64,000 nucleotides of DNA, from contig NC_085920.1 in NCBI RefSeq assembly GCF_035222485.1, positions 3,534,001 through 3,598,000 on the forward strand, written 5' to 3'. Positions 45,800 to 56,226 of this stretch are shown piece by piece. The stretch's first letter is position 1. Every line of letters begins with the position of its first letter. The notes under the pieces were generated by a model. It searched no databases, was not told the DNA's origin, and was given only the letters and a program-made list of their open reading frames with translations. The position numbers were made by a program, and so were the translations under genes. The DNA is from Podospora pseudoanserina. Taxonomy: Eukaryota; Ascomycota; Sordariomycetes; Sordariales; Podosporaceae.

Positions 45800-47580
45800 G
45801 GGTAATGTTGTGTGGTAGTGTATGGTAGAGGAAAGGTTCGGAAAGCTGAAAATGTTGTATGATGTTGGAGAGAATGCCCGTCCCAATTAGGAAGGATGTT
45901 TTGATTTACTTGGGACGTCGAGTTCATCGCCAAGTCTGATGGTTGGCGGGACTATCGTGTTATCTGGGGGTTTATCGTGGAGCGAGGGGCTGAAGGAGAG
46001 GGGCTCAGCTACGGTATTGTTGAACAGTTCACAATGACACACCTCAGTGTCTCTACATCAATATAAAAACTTGTTTCTCATATCTGATCCGTATGATTTT
46101 TCTTCTTCCCCGGAAAAAGATCAAGCGAGTTTGCCTGTCTGGTCCAGTAATAAAGGTGTCCACTGCGTTGAGAGGGTATCAGACCAATCAACAAGACACG
46201 GACCATAAAGCCCCTTGAGGCTCGTTCCGGAACGGCGGCTCAACGGCCAGTTCCCACTGACACCCTCCCCACTCAGAAGCGAACTCGATGTTGAAGAGTG
46301 GCCAAATACCGTGTTGGATGTATCGAGCTGTGCGGCAGGGAGCGGTTGGTAGATCTGTCCTCGCCCGTTTCAGGCGGGCTTCAATGGGATCAAGGAGTGT
46401 AACAGGGCGTATGCCATGTAGGGTGAGGATTCGCGGAGATATCTGTCCTCGGATCCCCATGTAGAGTGAGCAGCGAAACGGTCGGGAGAAATATGCTCCC
46501 GGGGGCTTATCAAGCATTTGATTCGGGATCTGCTTCCGTCTGATACAGAGTTACGGCGCCGGCTAAGACGGAGCGGCGACCTGTTTCAATGGGATTCGTG
46601 GCAACTTTTTCACGAGGTGCCGCCGTTGGATGCCAAAGTGCGAAGGCAACAGCATTTTTGCCAATGGGGGCAGGGGACGGGAAGGGGCGGGCGAGGGGCA
46701 AATGGACCCTGAGCTGAGGATCTGGTTGTCTGTCTGTCTTCTGTGTGGGGTAGTAGACCAACCACCTGCTTGGCGTACCTGTTACAGGATATGGGACTAC
46801 AACCAACTGTTATGCTGGATATTGGGAGTGATCGTCCTGCATTCAGGTAGGTAGGGTGGGTTGGTTTCCTTATCGTGAAGAGTGCATGATGATTTGCAGA
46901 ATTGTTAGCGAGGAAGTTTTGTGGAAGTGTCAGCTCTTTGTTTGAACAATCTGAAAACTGTCTTCATCTGATTCAGACGTCGGCATAGCGGAGACCCTAG
47001 GCTCTCGAGGTTACAGTTGCTCCCCCTCGTGTATAAGCGCTACAGCATCACAAGGCTCTATTTTGTGGAGAAGTCCCCCCCGACGGTTGGCGAGGCATTG
47101 ATCAATTCAGCCCTGGTTAATGGGCCCCACCTTTTCCCCATTGGGGACCAAGGCGGCGAATGGCGGGGGCCAAGGTTGCCGGAGCTTGCAGCTGTCTGTG
47201 GAAAAGACACCTGTTCTCTGGAGCAACGACCCCAGGAGCAATCGAACAGCCTCCGAGATACAAGAAGCCGGCCTCCATTCACTTCAGAGCTCTCCGGGAG
47301 ATACTTCTCTTTTGCTCCAAGCAATTCACTCCCTCCAGAGAGCCCTTCCCCTTCCCCACATATACCTTATTCCGCCGGTATCTTTCTGTATAGGGTCTCT
47401 GTCCATTCAAACGCCAGCTGATAACCCCCCACCTGTCCTCTTCTGCCTTTAAATAGTCCAGAGTAAGATCTCTTCCTTCTCCAGCCGTGTCACCGCCACT
47501 CTTTTTTCCCGCAGCCGACTGACCTGTTCTCTCCTCTCCTCCGCAGAACACCCCACAGGACATCCACACAACACATCACA
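45800..47580. other. Intergenic region upstream of protein disulfide isomerase
   Basis: About 1.8 kb hold no supported gene. The proximal 250 bp are pyrimidine-rich, with TTTAAATAG at 47450-47458 as a TATA-like candidate about 125 bp before the ATG. Confidence 0.5.
47450..47458 (+). promoter_or_regulatory. TATA-like element of the disulfide isomerase gene
   Basis: TTTAAATAG lies about 125 bp upstream of the ATG and ahead of a CT-rich tract. The position fits a core promoter of a highly expressed gene. It is inferred from sequence only. Confidence 0.35.
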
Positions 47581-49171
47581 ATGCAGAAGGTTCACAGAAT
47601 CGCCCTCGGCCTCCTCGCCGCTGCGGCCATCGCCACTGCTTCCGACGTTGTCCAGCTCAAGAAGGACACCTTCGACGACTTTGTCAAGGCCAACGACCTC
47701 GTCCTTGCTGAGTGTAAGTGTCAATGGCCTCTGTCCGTATTCTAGAGGAAAACCAGCTGACCTCCCCCGTCCTGCAGTCTTCGCCCCGTGGTGCGGCCAC
47801 TGCAAGGCCCTCGCCCCAGAGTACGAGGAGGCTGCCACGACGCTGAAGGAGAAGAACATCAAGCTCGCCAAGATCGACTGCACAGAAGAGACGGAGCTCT
47901 GCCAACAACACGGCGTTGAGGGTTACCCCACCCTCAAGGTCTTCCGCGGCCTCGACAATGTCGGCCCTTACAAGGGCCAGCGCAAGGCTGGTGCCATCAC
48001 CTCCTACATGATCAAGCAGTCCCTCCCCGCTGTGTCCGACGTCACCAAGGACACTCTGGAGGAGTTCAAGAAGGCCGACAAGGTCGTCATCGTCGCCTAC
48101 GTTGACGCTGCCGACAAGGCCTCCAGCGAGGCTTTCTCTGCCGTCGCTGAAAAGCTCCGCGACGACTACCCCTTCGGTGTCAGCACCGATGCCGCTCTCG
48201 CCGAGGCTGAGGGCGTCAAGGCCCCCGCCGTCGTTGTCTACAAGGACTTTGACGAGGGCAAGTCCGTCTTCACCGAGAAGTTCGAGGCTGAGGCCATCCA
48301 GAAGTTCGCCAAGACGGCCGCCACTCCCCTCATCGGCGAGATCGGCCCCGAGACCTACTCCGACTACATGTCGGCCGGCCTTCCCCTTGCCTACATCTTC
48401 GCCGAGACGGCCGAGGAGCGCAAGGAGATCAGCGAGAAGCTCAAGCCCATCGCTGAGGCCCAGCGTGGTGTTGTCAACTTTGGCACCATCGACGCCAAGG
48501 CCTACGGTGCCCACGCTGGCAACCTCAACCTCAAGACCGACAAGTTCCCCGCCTTCGCCATCCAGGAGACGGCCAAGAACCAGAAGTTCCCCTTCGACCA
48601 GGAGAAGGAGATCACCCTCGAGGCCATCAAGACTTTCGTCGATGACTTTGTCGCCGGCAAGGTCGAGCCTAGCATCAAGTCTGAGCCCATCCCCGAGAAG
48701 CAGGAGGGCCCCGTCACGGTTGTTGTTGCCAAGAGCTACAACGACATTGTCCTTGACGACACCAAGGATGTCCTGATCGAGTTCTACGCTCCGTGGTGCG
48801 GTCACTGCAAGTCCCTTGCTCCCAAGTACGACGAGCTCGCCAGCCTCTACGCCAAGAGCGAGTTCAAGGACAAGGTTGTCATTGCCAAGGTTGATGCCAC
48901 TGCCAACGACGTTCCCGATGAGATTCAGGGCTTCCCCACCATCAAGCTCTACCCCGCCGGCGCCAAGAACGAGCCCGTCACCTACTCTGGCTCCCGCACC
49001 GTTGATGACCTTATCAAGTTCGTTGCCGAGAACGGCAAGTACAAGGCTTCCGTCTCTGAGGAGGCTGAGGAGCCATCAGCTGCGCCCGCCGCTTCTGAGG
49101 AGGCCAGCTCTGCCGAGCCCGCGGCCGAGACCAAGGAGGCTGCCAAGGAGGCCGACCACGACGAGCTCTAG
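47581..49171 (+). CDS. pdi1: Protein disulfide isomerase
   Basis: Catalyses disulfide formation and rearrangement in secretory proteins in the ER lumen. Exons 47581-47713 and 47778-49171 give 508 aa, the normal PDI length. The 64-bp intron (GTAAGT to TGCAG) lies just before the first active site. Residues 1-20 form a signal peptide. The architecture is a-b-b'-a'-c: active sites WCGHC with CGHC at 50-53 and 385-388, and two non-catalytic thioredoxin-like domains between. The acidic Ala/Glu-rich tail ends HDEL, the ER-retention signal. Codons are strongly C-ending throughout, as expected for high expression. Induction by the unfolded protein response is likely from family knowledge; no clear UPR element was identified by eye. 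Confidence 0.97.
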
Positions 49172-49365
49172 AAGAGGAGCGGATTCTTGTATTTTAAGCA
49201 TTTCTTACGGGGTTATCAGGGACACTGGGTGGAATGACACGCCTGGGATTTTCTGGGGACTGGGAGCAACCAAAATACCTATACCTTTGTGCATCTGGTT
49301 AATGAAATTGAAGTTATGATGAATACATGGTTTTTTTCTTTTCTTTTTTTCCTTTCTCGCTGAAC

Positions 49366-49415
49366 CATGATGATGATGATTATGATGATGATTATAATGA
49401 TGATGATGATGATGT
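49366..49415. repeat. ATG trinucleotide microsatellite
   Basis: An array of ATG units interrupted by ATT and ATA, about 195 bp after the PDI stop codon. Confidence 0.9.
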
Positions 49416-49808
49416 TGCCACCCCCTTGTTTGTCTCGCTCGTCTCTGTATCATCAGGGCCACGTTCAGTCGTTTCTGGTCAAATAATGTAAAATTGTGCC
49501 GTGCCTGACCGCCTGACGAGATCCTGGAATGTGGGGTCATGATTGGCCGACCTTGCATGTCCCGCATGCCAGACCCCGGCCGGTCCAGATTCCCCCATCC
49601 CAAGTTTGGTCTCACTGACACCTCAGCCTGACCCGACTATTCCGCCGGCTACCGTACCGCCACGTTCCTGCGCCCTCCCTGCCTGGAAGTTTTTATTACT
49701 TTTTGGCTTATTATTAGCCCCTTGGGAATTTTTTTCTCTCTCCCTCTCTCTTTTTGCTTCTGCAGACACAAACCCCCTCTAACAGTCACAGTCTACCTAC
49801 TACTATCC

Positions 49809-49832
49809 CGAACGAAACGAACGAACGAACGA
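49809..49832. repeat. ACGA tetranucleotide repeat in a 5' leader
   Basis: Several near-perfect ACGA units end seven bases before the ATG at 49839. Confidence 0.8.
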
Positions 49833-49838
49833 CGCACG

Positions 49839-50514
49839 ATGGCCACCACCTCTAGGATTTTGACCCGAGCTTTGCCTGCTCTGCGCATGATGAGCACGAC
49901 GGCTGTCAGGAGGGACGCGGCCGTTGCCGGGGCGGTTCCCCTGCCCGCGAGGAAGCCCGTTGGGGCGTTGAGAGGGGGGTGAGTTTTCAATTCCTGGGGG
50001 AGGGGTGAAGGGGGATGGGGGATGGGGGATGGGGGCTAATGATGGTGATGGACAGGCTCTTTGGCTTCTTCTTCGGCAGCACCTTGGCCGGCGCGGGCGT
50101 GTACTATTACGCCGTGCAGGAGTACAAGGCTTCGAACGAGCTGCTGACTGAGGATATTTACGTGCGTGTTTGCATTTGATTCTTCTGCACTCTTTGTTTT
50201 GAACTTTTTCGAAATTTTTTTTATGAATTTTTTGAATTTTTTTGGACTGCTGGAGGGGGTTTTTCCAACAGTTTCGATACACGACTTTACACCGGGAGAA
50301 AACACCAAACCCAAAAAAAAAAAAGAAAGAAAGAAAGAAAGACTAGATTTCTAGACTTTGCTTTTTCTAGATGGAGTGATAGAAGGAGAGGAGTGATTGG
50401 GCATTTTTGACTGACGACTGGGGACAGACTCTGCAGCGTTCGGTGGAGAGGTTGAGCGAGTATATCACTGCGATGGAGCAAAAGATGGAGTTGTTGGAGA
50501 AGAAAAAGAGGTAA
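49839..50514 (+). CDS. Small mitochondrial inner-membrane protein, AIM5/Mic12 (MICOS)-like
   Basis: Exons 49839-49978, 50056-50161 and 50428-50514 give 110 aa. The N-terminus is Arg/Ser/Ala-rich without acidic residues before about residue 26, like a mitochondrial presequence. One membrane helix near residues 47-65 (GLFGFFFGSTLAGAGVYYY) has glycine spacing typical of cristae-organising proteins. A short amphipathic coiled-coil-like tail follows (LQRSVERLSEYITAMEQKM). Size, single helix and tail fit the AIM5/Mic12 family of the MICOS complex, which shapes crista junctions; the assignment is by pattern and moderate. The second intron is long for this window (266 bp), T-rich in its first half with A and GAAA runs. 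Confidence 0.7.
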
Positions 50515-51106
50515 AAAAGGGGGGTATGGGAAAAGTTTTGGCGCTGGGAGGGAAAATAGGGGGGATACATGCAATGGATTTTTGGGAGGAAGAGAAAGGG
50601 GGAGGAGGATTAATCGGGAGGGAATCTGTTTTTTTGGAGGGATGAACGAGCAAGCAAGCAAGCAAAGCAAGAACTATTACATCGGAAAAGAATGCTACTG
50701 ATGGATGGTTGGAGGCGCAATATCAAGTTTTGAGGTTTTGATTTGGGTGTGAACATGTGAAGGGATGTGTATGTGTATACCGGTGGGTGGTTTGATAATC
50801 CGCATGATGCAGCTAGATCCCCTATCAATCCAAAAGTGATGAGAATCAGTGACACGACTTGTCTGATGTTTTGGCAAGACGTGAGGCGAGACGTTGGGAG
50901 TTTAACATGTTTGTCGTCATTAGTGGGCTAGTCTTGCCTAGCCAGCAAGGTTCCCCAGCCAGACTGCTTGGGGCTGGGCTCCGCAATTGATTTTCCTTCT
51001 TGAACCACCCACCTACACCTACCCAGCCAACAAACTTCCCGCGACACGGTTTGCGCGTCGACCTCCTCCCGCAACTCCCCACCACCATCACCACACCTCC
51101 TCCAAA
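50515..51106. other. Intergenic region upstream of Swc6
   Basis: No gene is seen. It contains the 3' end of the Mic12-like gene and the promoter of the next gene, which is C-rich over the last 100 bp. Confidence 0.5.
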
Positions 51107-52188
51107 ATGAACAACTTTGGCGTCATAGAAGTAGCCTCGACAGCAACAAAAACCACCCCCGGCTGGGCCTACGTCCCCGACACCGGCCCCTCCCTGTCAG
51201 CCACCGCCCTCCAGCCAAAGAACCGCAAACGAGCCGCGCGGAATACCCAGCCTGGGCTGAGCTTGTCCGACTTGACAGCTCGACAAGAAAACAAGCTGAG
51301 GAAAGATCTCGAGGCGCTGAATCGAGACAATCAGAGGGACGTGAACATTCCTGTTCCGAGTAGCAGTAGATCGTGTACGTCCCCCCCCATCCCCCCTTTT
51401 TTTTTCCCCTTCCCCTAGAAGAGTGGCAGTAGTCTAATGCTTTGGGATGGGTCGGGTTGGGGGGAAATTTAGCACACAAACACACCCCCACCGTCCGAAA
51501 AATCCTCCAGTCTCAAAAGACGTTTGCGAACCATCTCGATGATTACCAGGCTCTGCTCGCGCTGGCGGAGAGTAACCCCGCCGCGGTGGTGAACAATCCG
51601 TTGCTTTTCCTCAATAAACCGGTGGTGGCGACGCCACAGGCGAAGAGTGCGAGTCCTGCTCCGGTGAGGGAAAAGGGTGGGAGTAAAAGGGGGCAGGCGG
51701 CTGCTAAACGGGCGGCGGTGAAGGCGGCGGCGGCGGCGGCGGAGGAGGAGGAGAAGGAGGAGAGGAAAAGGGCCAGACAACTCGCGGCGGAAGGGGAAGA
51801 TGTGGAAATGATTGATTCTCCTACTGCTCCTCCGGACGAGGTAGAGAAGCTGGTTGAGACGTATCCGGCGGATGGGACGATTCTGCCGGCTTATAGGAAA
51901 AGGCCGCCGGCGGCGCATCCGGGGGATGACGATCCTTTGCTTGTGTCGGTCGTTCCGAGTTTTCCGACGGATGAGGAGCTGAGGAGCTTGATGACGGCGC
52001 CGCCGTTGAGTTACATGGACTCGAGGGCTGCTTTTGGGGAGGAGGGGGAGAGGTACCCGATCAGGGTGTTTTGCGAGATGTGCGGGTATTGGGGTAGGGT
52101 CAAGTGTATGAAGTGTGGGGTGAGGGTTTGCGGGCTGGATTGTTTGGAGGGGCATAGGGAGGAGTGTGTTACTAGGTATGGGCTTTGA
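51107..52188 (+). CDS. swc6: SWR1-complex subunit Swc6/Vps71, HIT-type zinc finger protein
   Basis: Subunit of the SWR1 chromatin remodeller, which exchanges H2A for H2A.Z in nucleosomes near promoters. Exons 51107-51374 and 51473-52188 give 327 aa. The 98-bp intron (GTACGT donor, TTTAG acceptor) restores phase (PSSSRSSHKHTPTVRKIL). The N-terminal region is basic; RKILQSQKTFANHLDDYQALL is a conserved helical motif of this family. A Lys/Ala/Glu-rich linker near 190-220 has a GCG-type codon repeat. The C-terminal HIT finger has CEMCGYWGRVKCMKCGVRVC followed by GLDCLEGHREEC, containing all expected Cys/His ligands. It is nuclear. The symbol follows the yeast Swc6/Vps71 subunit; the match rests on the finger and the helical motif. 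Confidence 0.88.
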
Positions 52189-52504
52189 GGATATGGAAGA
52201 GGGGTGTTTGGGATTGTATATGGTTGGGAAACAATGATACCCTGGAGTTTTTGGTTGTGGAAGGGATCTGGTCTGGTTCAAGTGTGGTTTGGAAATACCC
52301 AAATTCAATGACCAAATCAACGACAAGTTTGATCCAAGTCTGCTTATTCATTTCATGCAACATGAACAGGAGTCAAGCATGTCTGGGGGATGTGGCATCG
52401 ACAAGCCTAGCTGGCCAAATTTAACTTGCACAGCATCAACAAAGATCCCAAGCCGGAGCTGAACCACTTGGTACAAACAATTCACATCACGAACCCCAAC
52501 CCAA
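52189..52504. other. Short convergent intergenic region
   Basis: About 316 bp separate the 3' ends of Swc6 and the Kelch gene. No gene or clear terminator is seen. Confidence 0.6.
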
Positions 52505-54750
52505 TCAACGCCTCCTCGCAGCACCACCCCCGTGCCCACCGCCCTCGGCCCTATCAGCAAGCGAAACCACCTCCCCAATCCCGGCAGCCTCCTGCTCGTC
52601 CTCCATAGCCGTGATCTCCTCCCTGCAATCCCACCACTTCTCCTCGCTCAGCTCGAAAGCCTTGGACTTGATCTCTTTGATGCTCAGCGTCTCAGGCTGG
52701 ATGTTCTTCCACCTCAGATTGGTCATCAAAATCTCCTGCCACTCGTTCGACGTCCTCTGGAAAAAGTCCCTGCGGCTCTCAAACGGTCTCGGATGGGGCA
52801 AGCCGTCATCCACCACTTCTTCTTGCTCCTCAGCGGCAGCGGCAGCAGTCTCCGCCTCCCCGTCTTCTCGCTCCGAAGGAGTAGATTCCGCGTCAGCGGC
52901 CGAAGAAGCGGGAGTTTTCCTCCCGCGTTTGGAAGGGGTGAAGGGCTTGCTGTTGTTCTTTTCAACACCGTCCTCCATTTCTTCATCTTCACCTTCATCT
53001 TCTTCCTCTTCCGAGTCGGAGTGATCTTCCTCGTCATCATCCTCGTCATCATCATCTTCATCCTCGGATTCCTGTGGTTCACAGTCTCAGTCGATACGTT
53101 CCGCAGTTTGTGACGCTCGAAACTTACAATCCAGTCCGGCAAAGGCCTATTGAAAATCTCCTTGCACCCATCCAACTTCCCAAGGTCAATCGCGTACATG
53201 TCATCAAAAACGACATCCCTGCCCCCCTTGTCCATAATCCCGCCGTAAATATACAACACATCATCCTGCACCGCAAGCTGAGCGTTAAACCTCGCATGAG
53301 GCAGCTCATTGCTGACAGGAAACTCCTTCCTGGCCGGCGGTTCGTCAGGTTCCTGTTCACCAGGCAGGTCAATATCCATCACATCATCATCATCATCACC
53401 ACCACCACCACCACCACCACCACCACCACCACCAGCAGTAAGCTTCGCCAAAGACCTCAGCAATTCCTCCTCATTAGCCTGCCGATTCCCCCTTCTCCCT
53501 CCACGCTCACCCCCACCACCACCCCCCTTTTTCCCAGCATTATTAGTCCTCGGTTTCCTCAGTCCAAGAGGAAAGAACCTGTTTCGCTCAATATTCCACG
53601 CGAAAAGCTGGTTGAAAAAATCAGAGTCGACATCCTCCTCCGTCTCCTCATGATCATGCACACCCCCAAACATGATCCCTCTCCCCTTGTGGAACGCCAT
53701 CGCGGCGCCGGTACGGGGTGGGTTGGGCGCGTTGGCCGGTTTTTTTCTTCGCTCCCATCTCACTGTCGGAAGGGCGCCCTGCGGTGCGTCCGACGGCGGG
53801 GGAGTGACACGCAGAAAAAAACAATCCGTGTGGATCATGCCCACCACTTTTGTCATTTTGGCTCCATAACCGCCGCCCTTTGACTTCTTGCCCGATTGCT
53901 GCCCGCCTTTTCCCGCGCCGGGGTTGACCTTGACCCGGGAGAAACCGCCGTACAGGACGGCGCCCTGGTCGTGGGGCAAGAAAGTGAAGCTGGACCGGGG
54001 ATCGGGCTTGAGCTGGGCCGGGGGGAGGGAGGGGGTGTGCCAGACAAAGTTGGTGGTGTCGTAGATCCAGACATCACCGAGGTACTTGTGATCGCCGGTT
54101 GTTTCTTGGAACCCGCCAAAGAGGATGATGTACTGCTTGTAGTAGGTCAGGCGGTGACCCGACCTGGCCGGGGGGGATTTCCCTTTCGTCTCGACGCGGG
54201 TCCACTCTTTGGTCGAGCAGTCGAGCTTCCAGAAGTCGGAGTAGTGGTAGAAGGTTCCTTGCTTGGGGGAGGAGAACTCGCCGCCGAAGAGGTAGATGGA
54301 CTTGGAGTCGTTGCCGCCGCGGCACCAGGCGTGGGAGGACCTGGGGAGGGGGGCGTTGGGGGAGGTGATGGAGCGCCACTCGTCCTTGTCGATGTAGTAG
54401 ACGTAGAGCTTGTTGAAGAAGCTGGCGCGGGCGCCGTCGTAGAGCTCGCCGCCGAAGAGGAGCAGCTGGTTGGAGTTGACGGGGTTGGCGAGGAAGGAGG
54501 CGTAGCTGCTGACGGGGGGTGGGGCGTCGAGGACTGTCTCGGTGATTCTGTGGTGCTGCTCTTGCTGCAGGCGCATCTCCTCGAGGACGGCATCGAGATC
54601 GACGTCGTCGTCCGAGTCGACGTCGCCGTTGTTTTTGGACGCCTTGGACTTTGACTTTTTGTCCGCCTTTTTCTCTTGCTTTTGCTTCTTCTCGGCGAGC
54701 TTGGCCTGTTTGGACTCGGACTTGCCCTTTTTCCCCTTTGCCTTGGCCAT
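52505..54750 (-). CDS. Kelch-repeat protein, KLHDC4/Kel3 family
   Basis: Exons (minus) 54750-53128 and 53071-52505 give 729 aa. The 56-bp intron (GTAAGT to CACAG) joins DWI to ESEDEDD. A Lys-rich N-terminus (1-45), resembling nuclear or nucleolar proteins, is followed by VDLDAVLEEM, a family motif. A Kelch beta-propeller follows (about 75-560), with repeated LFGGE, YLFGGEFS, ILFGGFQETTG, VLYGGFSRVK, IMFGGVHDHEE and LYIYGGI strands. Gly and Asp runs near 430-455 are encoded by a CAC/CAT microsatellite. A long acidic stretch comes next, then a C-terminal helical domain (FFQRTSNEWQEIL, LSEEKWWDCREEI) typical of the family. The yeast Kel3 role is poorly known; propellers usually mediate protein contacts. 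The loop with the Gly run is probably disordered. Confidence 0.9.
53380..53434. repeat. CAT/CAC trinucleotide repeat inside the Kelch gene
   Basis: On the coding (minus) strand it encodes runs of glycine and aspartate in a propeller loop. Length variation here would keep frame and change loop length. Confidence 0.9.
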
Positions 54751-55545
54751 GGCGGACGAGACGTCGGGTGAGACGTGTGAGTGAGATGTGTTTCTGAGGT
54801 GAGGGTGAGAAGAAGACTTTGTGAGGTGCGGAGAAGTAGCTATGCGATGTCGTTGAGAGGCGTCTCCACCTTTCAGAAACTGCAGGTGGTTGTCTGAATC
54901 AGGTTGTTGTGATGATGGAACGAGAGAAAAAGCTCAGTGTGTTCAAGAAATAAGAAGCAAAACTGGTATATCGATTTTGTTGGACTCAAATCAAGCTGGA
55001 TACACTCTTGATATTTCAACTTTGGCCAAGTGTAAGTAAGAAGGACAAAGACAGCGCTTTTTGTACTCTGCAAGTCTCTCAACCCCCCACCGACTGCCAC
55101 AACCCCCCAGCACAGAAGACATGGAAAGCCTTTCGTAAACACCACGAAACTACCTCTACACCTCTATCCTTCAAATATATTTTCATATCATCCAACACCA
55201 AATGCCATCACAGTGCCCAAAGCAAAACCCAAAACAGCAAACGCTCACAAACCCCGAACCCTGCCCAACGCCACCCAAATAAAGCCTAGCGCCCCTCCAC
55301 CCCCAGCTGCCACTCAAAATCGTCAGCCCTATCGCCCTCCTGGCGCGCAGTTCCTGTCAGCTTCTAGGCTTCAGCTCTTCTTGGTCTGGGGGAAATTGGG
55401 CCACCGGCTTACATTCAATAAGATTAAACAAAAAGCATTGGGTCTCCCTCGCTTTTTTTTTCACGCGTCTCTTTTCCTTCGTTTTCTTACCGGCGTTGTG
55501 TTCTTCCCTCCATCACGCTCATTTTCCACAACCCATTGAGAGACC
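54751..55545. other. Divergent promoter region, Kelch and WSC genes
   Basis: No gene is seen. The proximal 100 bp before the WSC start are strongly pyrimidine-rich, with an ACGCGT motif at 55463. Confidence 0.5.
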
Positions 55546-56108
55546 ATGATGATGAAGCTTTTCACCCTCCTGTTTTCATCCCTCCTCGGCCTCCTCGTCG
55601 CCGCCCAGAATGACGATAACACACAGAAACAAGTCACCATCCTGGCCGGCGGCCAAGGCTACGCCTACCACGGCTGCTACACCGAAACAACCGATCTCTT
55701 CGTCAACACCACCTCCCGCCGCGCCCTCGACGGCGGCAGCAACAGCGTGCAGCCCGACATCATGACGGTCGAAAAGTGCTGGGAGTTCTGCGGCAAGGGG
55801 TCGTATAAATACGCCGGGTTGGAGTACTCCAGGTGTGTTGTCTCACTCGCTCACTTCCACTCATGCGGCGTGACTGACATGTGCGTAACAGAGAATGCTG
55901 GTGTTCCCAAACCCTGTCAACCCTCTCCACCAAGGTCTCCGACAAGGAATGCGACCTCCCCTGCGACGGCAACAGCACCCAGTCCTGCGGCGGGAGCCTC
56001 AAGTTGACCCTTTATATCAGCAGCGCAGCCGCCAGTCTTGCCGGGGGTCTCTCATTGTTGGTAACGTTCGGAGCAGTGGGGATGATGGTGTTTGATTCTG
56101 TCTTCTAA
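55546..56108 (+). CDS. Small secreted/surface protein with one WSC domain
   Basis: Exons 55546-55832 and 55892-56108 give 167 aa. The 59-bp intron (GTGTGT to AACAG) splits an Arg codon and joins YAGLEYSR to ECWCSQTL. Residues 1-20 form a signal peptide. One WSC carbohydrate-binding-type domain (about 37-130) shows HGCYTET, MTVEKCWEFC, the spliced EYSRECWC and CDLPCDGNSTQSCGG, the conserved Cys pattern. The C-terminal 30 residues are hydrophobic, so it is either a GPI-attachment signal or a membrane helix; no cytoplasmic tail is left, which favours GPI anchoring. WSC domains in fungi occur in wall-stress sensors and glucan-binding enzymes; without a tail this one is more likely a wall or surface protein than a Wsc sensor. 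Confidence 0.88.
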
Positions 56109-56226
56109 ACCCGCCCCCACCTCTTCTCAAAACATAGTAATGTAATGTATATATGACACACACCAAACGAACCACACTGTTCAGAATACACGTCCTGTTT
56201 GGGTAACCATCCATCTTATTTATTCC
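56109..56226. other. Very short convergent spacer
   Basis: Only 118 bp lie between the WSC stop and the REV1 stop on the opposite strand, so the two transcripts' 3' untranslated regions probably overlap. Confidence 0.6.

Larger units (their letters stand above)
49172..49838. other. PDI 3' region and promoter of the next gene
   Basis: Contains an ATG/ATT trinucleotide array (49366-49415) in the probable PDI 3' untranslated region, then a T/CT-rich promoter tract. An ACGA tetranucleotide repeat (49809-49832) lies directly before the next ATG, in its leader. Confidence 0.6.

Noticed and set aside
47684-48805. 373-codon minus-strand open frame
   Set aside because: Antisense shadow of PDI caused by its strict C-ending codons.
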